A stretch of 13,382 nucleotides of DNA from an uncultured bacterium (GTDB lineage: Bacteria; Bacillota_I; Bacilli_A; Mycoplasmatales; Metamycoplasmataceae), in contig CAKNAO010000012.1 in assembly GCA_929200685.1 (NCBI GenBank), positions 1 through 13,382 of the forward strand, given 5' to 3'. Positions within the stretch are counted from its first letter, which is position 1. Every line of letters starts with the position of its first letter. The translations under genes were made by a program, and so were the position numbers. Below the pieces are notes generated by a model, which worked only from the letters and a program-made list of their open reading frames with translations, was not told the DNA's origin and searched no databases. Positions 8,144-13,382 of this stretch are shown here, in pieces.

Positions 8144-8160
8144 ACTGGTATAGACTACTA
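8144..8160. promoter_or_regulatory. Predicted GntR/HutC operator before rbsK
   Basis: The sequence ACTGGTATAGACTACTA contains GT-A-TA-G-AC, an exact match to the GTnTAnAC core known for HutC-subfamily GntR regulators, and resembles NagR/DasR sites (TGGTnTAGACCA). It begins directly after the gntR stop and 35 nt before the rbsK start. A possible -10 (TATATT, 8167-8172) lies just downstream, so a bound regulator would overlap or abut the promoter. Confidence 0.7.
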
Positions 8161-8194
8161 ATTTTTTATATTTTTAAATAGTTAAAATTTAATT

Positions 8195-9145
8195 ATGGCA
8201 ATAAAAATATTAGTAATTGGAAGTATTAACATTGATGAAGTAAATTATATTAAAAAATTTCCTTTAATAGGTGAAACTATTGTTGTTGATGAATTTTTTG
8301 AATTTCATGGTGGTAAAGGTGCAAATCAAGCAGTAGCAACTAGAAGACTTATTAATGAAAAAAAACATGAAGTTTTTTTATTTGCAAAAGTAGGAAATGA
8401 TGATTATGGTGATAAAGCAATTAAAAACTTAAAAAAAGATAACATAAATACTCAATATGTTTTTAAAAGTAAAACAAAACCAACTGGAAAAGCAATAATT
8501 CTTATTTCTTATCTTGAAAAAGATAATAAAATTATTATAAATAAAGGTGCTAATGAAGATTTTGGAGATAATGATTTAAATAATTTAGAAGAAGCAATTA
8601 AAGAATGTGACATTATTGTTATGCAACTTGAGGTAAATGAATTTCTTATTGAAAATGCATTAAAAATTGCTAAAAAAAATAAAAAAATTGTTATTATGAA
8701 CCCTTCACCTGCCACAACTTTTAATAACAAATGATTTCCTTTTATTGATTATTTTATTCCTAATGAATCAGAACTTGAAAATATTTCAAATCAAAAACTT
8801 AAAAATATTTCTGAAATTGAAAGTGCACTTCAAGAACTACGTAAAAAAGGACTTAAAAATGCAATAGTTACTCTTGGAGATGCTGGTGTTTATTTATCAC
8901 TTGAAAATGAAAAAAAATGACTTGAAGCAAAAAAAACAAAAATAGTTGATACTACAGCAGCAGGAGATACTTTTATTGGTGGTTTTATTGCTTTTTGTTT
9001 ATTAAAAAATGATTCTAATACAAAAATAACAAAAATGATGAACAATGTTCTTGTTGCAGCAGCTCTAACTGTTTCAAAAAGAGGAGCACAAAAATCAATT
9101 CCAACGTGAAAGGAGGTAATTCGTGAAAAAAACAAATCTTATTAA
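8195..9145 (+). CDS. rbsK: Ribokinase
   Basis: Cytoplasmic PfkB-family kinase that makes D-ribose-5-phosphate from ribose and ATP, feeding the pentose phosphate pathway and nucleotide synthesis. 316 aa, near the normal length. Sugar-binding signature GGKGANQA is at 39-46. The ATP/catalytic signature DTTAAGDTF is at 252-260, with Asp258 as catalytic base; DTTAAGD is typical of ribokinases. Three TGA codons encode Trp. ATG 8195 has no Shine-Dalgarno, and the leader from the nearest -10 would be only about 15 nt. The last 23 nt overlap rbsD and contain its ribosome site. Confidence 0.95.
9109..9116 (+). promoter_or_regulatory. Strong ribosome binding site inside rbsK for rbsD
   Basis: AAAGGAGG lies 6 nt before GTG 9123 and within the coding end of rbsK. 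It fixes the GTG start of rbsD, which gives the correct family N-terminus. Confidence 0.8.
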
Positions 9146-9521
9146 TTCACAAATTTCAAGTCTAATTGCAAATTTAGGTCATACTGATTATATTTGTATT
9201 AGTGATGCTGGATTACCAGTTCCAAAAAATATTAACAAAATTGATCTTGCAATAAAGTTGGGTTTACCAAAGTTTTGAGATGTTTTAAAAGTTGTTAAAG
9301 ATGAAGCAAAATTTGAAAAAGCTTTTGTTGCAAAAGAAATTGTTGATATATTTCCTGATTTTGTTAAAAAAACACAAGAAATTTTAGGAAAAGATTGTGT
9401 TGTTGAATTAATAACACATCAAAATTTTAAAAAAATGATTTTAGAAACAAAAGGTGTAATAAGAACTGGACATAATCAATGATATCACAATATTATTTTA
9501 CAGTCAGGAGTAACTTTTTAA
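9123..9521 (+). CDS. rbsD: D-ribose pyranase
   Basis: Cytoplasmic enzyme that interconverts the beta-pyran and beta-furan forms of ribose, so that RbsK receives the furanose. 132 aa, the family length. Key residues line up with E. coli RbsD: GHTD with His20, DAGLP with Asp28, THQNF with His99, and the C-terminal Tyr121-x-Asn123 before IILQSGVTF. The usual RSGE/RTGE stretch reads RTGH. Two TGA codons encode Trp. The start is GTG, set by AAAGGAGG. The stop TAA shares one base with the rbsA ATG (TAATG), so translation is coupled. Confidence 0.94.
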
Positions 9522-11008
9522 TGAACAACGTTGCACTTGAAGCAAATAACATGAAAATGATTTTTGATGGTGTTGTTGCCTTAAATAAAGTAAATATTAA
9601 AATTTACAAAGGTGAAGCTATGGCACTAGTTGGTGAAAATGGTGCTGGAAAATCAACTTTAATTAAATGTATTTCAGGTATTAATAAACCAAATGAAGGA
9701 AAAATTAAAATGTTTGGAAAAAAACAAAATTTTTCAAATGTTCATGAAGCAATTACCTCTGGTATTGGGGTTGTTCATCAAGAACTTAAATTATGTGAAA
9801 ATATGTCTATAGCAGAAAATATTTTTTTAGGAAGATGAAAAAAAACTAGAAAAATTATAAATTATAAAAAAATGTATCAAGAATCTAAAAAATATTTAAA
9901 AATGATTGGAATTAATTTAGATCCAAAATTAAAAGTTAGTGAACTTTCAATTGCAAAACAACAAATGGTTGAAATAGCTAAAGTTCTTTCTCTTGGAGCA
10001 AAAATTATAATCTTAGATGAACCAACTGATACATTATCTAATATTGAAGCAAATCAACTTTTTAAAGTTTTAGAAAAACTTAAAAAGAAAAAAATCGCTA
10101 TTTTATATGTAACACATAGAATGAAAGAAATTAAAAAAATTTGTGAAAGATATACTATTTTAAAAGATGGTCTTTTTATAAAAAGTGGTTTTGTTAAAGA
10201 TATTTCTATAAATAAAATTATTGAGAATATGATTGGTCGTAAAATAGAAGAACAATTTCCAAAACAAAAATTTAAAAAAGATAAATGTGTAATGGAAATT
10301 AAAAATTTATCTAGTGAAATACTTTTTAATGTTAACCTCAAAATTTATAATGGTGAAATTCTTGGTATTGCTGGTCTTGTGGGTTCAAAGAGAACAGAAT
10401 TTGCAAAAACTATTGTAGGTTTAATGAATTATAATTTTGGTAAAATTTTTTATAAAAATAAAATTCTAAAAAAAATTAAAACCAAAAAAATGATTGAAAA
10501 TGGAATTTATTATGTAACAGAAAATAGAAAAAAAGATGGTCTTTTTCTTAATTTGGATGTATCTCATAATGTAATAATTTCTAATATAAATAAAGTTTTA
10601 AATAAAATGAAAATTATTAGTACTAAAAAAATTAAAAATTCTACACATTTAGCAAGAAAAAAACTTAATATTAAATTTAATAATATTGATGATAAACCCC
10701 TTTCTTTAAGTGGGGGAAATCAACAAAAACTTCTTTTAGCTAAAGCTTTATTTACAAATCCACAAATTTTAATACTCGATGAACCAACAAGAGGTGTTGA
10801 TGTTGGTTCAAGAAAAGAAATTTATAATATTATTAATGATTTTGCTACACAAGGAAAAGCAGTTGTTGTTATTTCATCTGAACTACCTGAAATTATAGGA
10901 ATTAGTAATAGAGTAGCTGTTTTTAATAACGGTTATCTTAGGGGAATATTAAATAAAAAAGAAATATCAGAGAAAGAAATTATGAATTTAGCAATTCTAG
11001 AAAATTAA
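9521..11008 (+). CDS. rbsA: Ribose ABC transporter, ATP-binding protein
   Basis: Tandem ATPase of the CUT2 sugar importer, 495 aa (E. coli RbsA has 501). Domain 1 has an intact Walker A GENGAGKST (38-46), signature LSIAKQQ, and Walker B ILDEPTDTLS with Asp166-Glu167. Domain 2 has the degenerate P-loop normal for this family (GIAGLVGSKRTE), signature LSGGNQQK and Walker B ILILDEPTRGVD with Asp420. One TGA (9836-9838) encodes Trp106. ATG 9521 overlaps the rbsD stop; AGGAG lies 10 nt upstream. The in-frame ATG 9479 is rejected because it is deep in rbsD and lacks a ribosome site. It works on the inner face of the membrane with RbsC. Confidence 0.95.
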
Positions 11009-11017
11009 GGATTGAAA

Positions 11018-12313
11018 ATGAAAAAAAATAATGAAAATACAAAAAAATTTATTGAAAATGAAATTAATGAACTTGAAATTATTAAAAAAAATAAAATTAA
11101 TAATTTACAAGATGATCTTCATAATTATGCAATTGCTAAACAAGAAAAAAATTTTTTTTGACAAAAAAAAGAATCCAATCTAGAAAAAATTAATTTTAAA
11201 AAAGAAAAAGTAAAAACAAAAATAAAAAAAATTGAAAAACAATATGAATCTTCAATTAAAAAAATTAAAAAAAATGAAAGTGAAAATTTTTACAAAATTT
11301 ATATGACTCAATTTTTTCGTCGTCTAGGTTTAATTAAATTAATTAATAGTATTTTAAAAATAATTAATGAAAATAAACTTATGATAATAGTTTTTATAAT
11401 ATCTATAATTGCTGCTTCAATTAAACCAGTTTTTTTTACAAAATATAATATTTTTAATAACATTCTTAAAAATAATGTAACAATTGGAATAATGGCAATT
11501 GGAATGACTTTTGTTATTATTTCAAAAGGTATTGATTTATCTGTTGGATCAATTCTTGGGTTTGCTGGAATGATTAGTATGGGTTTACTTCTTGATGGAA
11601 CACCAACAATATTAGCGTTTTTAATTGGAATTTTAATTGCTATAACACTAGGTTTTGTTCAAGGAATTTTAGTATCTTATATTAAACTTCCTCCTTTTAT
11701 TGTTACTCTTGTTGGTTTACTTGCGATTCGTGGTGGTGTTTATATTTATGCAGAAGGTTCTCCAAAAACTGATGTCGGAAATAAAACTTTTGATTTTTTA
11801 AATAACACCAATTTATTAGGTCTTCCAATTATTGTGATTTTATTTTTATCATTAACATTTATAGGAATGTTTGTTCTAAAGTATTTATCTTTTGGAAGAA
11901 AAGTTTATAGTGTTGGTGATAATGTTGAAGCAGCGCAACTTTCTGGAATTAATACAAAAAAAATTATTACTATTTGTTATTTAATTTCAGGATTAACTGC
12001 CGGAATTGCTGCGTTTGTATTTTCTTCAAGAATTTCATCTGCAGGACCAACTTCCGGAAATGCTTATGAACTTGAAGTAATTGCAGCTGTTGTGTTGGGT
12101 GGAACATCATTATCAGGTGGGAAAGGAGGTGTTGGGAAAACATTTTTAGGCTGATTAGTAATAAGTATTCTTTCTAATGCTTTGATTTTATTGGGATTTG
12201 ATTCTAATTATCAACTAGTTTTTAAGGGACTTGTAATTTTATTGGCTGTAATTTTAGATAAAAATTTTGCATTTCTTGCAAAATTAAAAAAATGAAAAAA
12301 TAAATTATTTTAA
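11018..12313 (+). CDS. rbsC: Ribose ABC transporter, permease with N-terminal coiled-coil extension
   Basis: Membrane channel of the ribose importer, 431 aa against about 321 in E. coli. From about residue 105 onward it is a normal RbsC: first helix, GMTFVIISKGIDLSVGS, PPFIVTLVGLLAIRGG, GDNVEAAQLSGI (the loop that contacts RbsA), and VVLGGTSLSGG. Residues 1 to about 95 are an added hydrophilic Lys/Glu/Asn-rich segment with coiled-coil character and one Trp, before the basic RRLG at the membrane. The frame is open throughout. The TAAGGA site 6 nt before ATG 11018 supports the long form; ATG 11303 has no ribosome site. Three TGA codons encode Trp. Gaps to rbsA and rbsB are 9 and 10 nt. Confidence 0.94.
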
Positions 12314-12323
12314 AAGGAGAAAA

Positions 12324-13301
12324 ATGAAAAAATTATTTTTAATTAGTGGAGCATTTGCTTCAATAATTGGACCAGTTGCAACCGTTGTTGCTTGTGGTGA
12401 TGAAGATGAAAAAGATGAAAAGAAAATTGCGATGATTTTATCAACCAAAAACAATCCTTTTTTTCAACAATTAGCTAAAGGTGCTGAAGATGAAGCTAAA
12501 AAACAAGGATATAAACTTAAAGTTTATGTTTCTAATAATGATCAAGCAGAAGAAACCAAAAAAATTGATCTTGCAATATCAGAAGGTTATAAAACTTTAA
12601 TACTTAATGGTCTTGATGCAAGACAATCTGCTGCAAATGCAAAAAAAGCTATTGATGCTGGTATCAAAGTAATTGCAGTAGATCGTCCACTAAGTGAAGA
12701 AGCAAAAGTTTGAACTACTGTTTCCTCTAATAATATAGGTGGTGCTAAAAAATTAGCAAAAAAAGTATTTGACTTATTTAAAACTGCTAGTTTAAACAAC
12801 ATCAAAATGTTACACTTACAAGGAATTGCGGGTGAACAAAATGGAATTGATAGATGAAATGGTTTTAAACAAGCTCAAAATGAAGAAACTTCATTCACAA
12901 TAAATCAAATATATGAACAACGTGCTAATTATGATCGTACAGAGGGAAATACTAAAACAGGAACTGCAATGACAAATGATGATTCAATAAAATTAATTAA
13001 TGCAGATAATGATGAAATGGCACTTGGCGCTATTGCAAGTCTTGGTTCTAAAGTTGGAATAACAACATCAAAAATAATTGTTACTGGTTTTGATGGAACA
13101 GCAGATGCTATTGCCTCAGTAAATACTGATAAAATGTTTGGAACAGTTAAACAAAATCCTTTAAAATTAGGAAAAAAATCAATTCAAGCAGCAATTGAAG
13201 CACTTGGTGACAAAGATTTTGAAGATATTCAAAAAAATGAAAAATTATTAGTTGAAACAACAGTAATTACAAAAGAAAATGTAGGTGATTTTTTAACTTA
13301 A
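12324..13301 (+). CDS. rbsB: Ribose-binding lipoprotein
   Basis: Extracellular substrate-binding lipoprotein of the ribose importer, 325 aa. A lysine start and hydrophobic segment end in the lipobox T-V-V-A-Cys24, followed by an acidic/basic tether (GDEDEKDEKK); the Cys would be lipidated and anchor the protein outside the cell, as expected with no cell wall or periplasm. The mature part shows the periplasmic-binding fold of the RbsB family: MILSTKNNPFFQQLAKGAE, NYDRTEGN, NADNDEMALGAI and GFDGTADA, in the usual order. Two TGA codons encode Trp. AAGGAG lies 4 nt before the ATG. It is the last gene of the operon, unlike E. coli rbsDACBK, and a hairpin follows. Confidence 0.95.
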
Positions 13302-13316
13302 ATAATTCTTTATATT

Positions 13317-13343
13317 TAATAATAAAAAATTATTATTGTTTTT
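13317..13343 (+). terminator. Probable terminator after rbsB
   Basis: TAATAAT (13317-13323), a loop of five A, then ATTATTA (13329-13335), followed by TTGTTTTT. The stem is only seven A/T pairs, so it is weaker than the other two, but it lies 16 nt past the rbsB stop. Nothing else is recognisable to the end of the window. Confidence 0.5.
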
Positions 13344-13382
13344 AATACAAATAAAAATTATATTTTTAATAAAATATTAATG

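Noticed and set aside
9479..9523. Upstream ATG extending RbsA by 14 residues
   Set aside because: It lies inside rbsD, has no ribosome site, and the family N-terminus fits the ATG at 9521.
12113..12148. SGGKGGVGKT in RbsC looks like a ParA/Mrp Walker A loop
   Set aside because: It sits at the conserved LGGTSLSGG-(R/K)-G position of the RbsC family, between membrane helices, and has no other ATPase motif. The likeness is chance.
13380..13382. ATG at the last bases as the start of a next gene
   Set aside because: No ribosome site precedes it and no downstream sequence is available to judge it.

Overview
The window comes from a wall-less bacterium (Mollicutes) that uses genetic code 4. The DNA is extremely A+T rich, coding frames close only on TAA/TAG, and every tryptophan I translated is TGA. 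Most genes therefore read as several fragments unless TGA is read as Trp. The RbsB lipoprotein signal (T-V-V-A-Cys) and the gene content suggest the Spiroplasma / Entomoplasma / Mycoplasma mycoides branch; the genus is an inference. All confident genes lie on the + strand and form three sugar-uptake loci.

Region 1 (1-3166), mannitol. A -10 box and an inverted repeat precede mtlA (PTS EIICB), mtlF (EIIA) and mtlD (mannitol-1-phosphate 5-dehydrogenase). The three overlap by 44 and 8 nt. Mannitol would be taken up, phosphorylated and oxidised to fructose-6-phosphate. A perfect 14-bp hairpin ends the unit. An odd 67-codon frame runs through that hairpin.

Region 2 (3167-7409), ascorbate-type PTS. 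About 190 bp of AT-rich leader is followed by one tightly packed run. It holds three unrecognised membrane proteins (210, 224 and 98 aa) and then IIA, IIB and IIC of the UlaC/UlaB/UlaA family. No L-ascorbate catabolic gene follows, so the substrate is open. The 224-aa protein looks like a YugP-type zinc metallopeptidase that has lost its HEXXH site. A strong terminator closes the region.

Region 3 (7410-13382), ribose. A GntR regulator of the HutC/UTRA class is followed by a matching operator (GTnTAnAC) and then rbsK, rbsD, rbsA, rbsC and rbsB. Ribose is captured by lipoprotein RbsB, imported by RbsC/RbsA, shifted between anomeric forms by RbsD, and phosphorylated by RbsK to ribose-5-phosphate. 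RbsC carries an extra N-terminal charged helix of about 95 residues not normal for the family. A hairpin terminator follows rbsB.

I saw no RNA genes, CRISPR arrays, insertion sequences or phage genes. The best candidates for something new are the membrane-protein trio fused to the Ula operon, the RbsC extension, and a possible frameshift that would join MtlA to MtlF.
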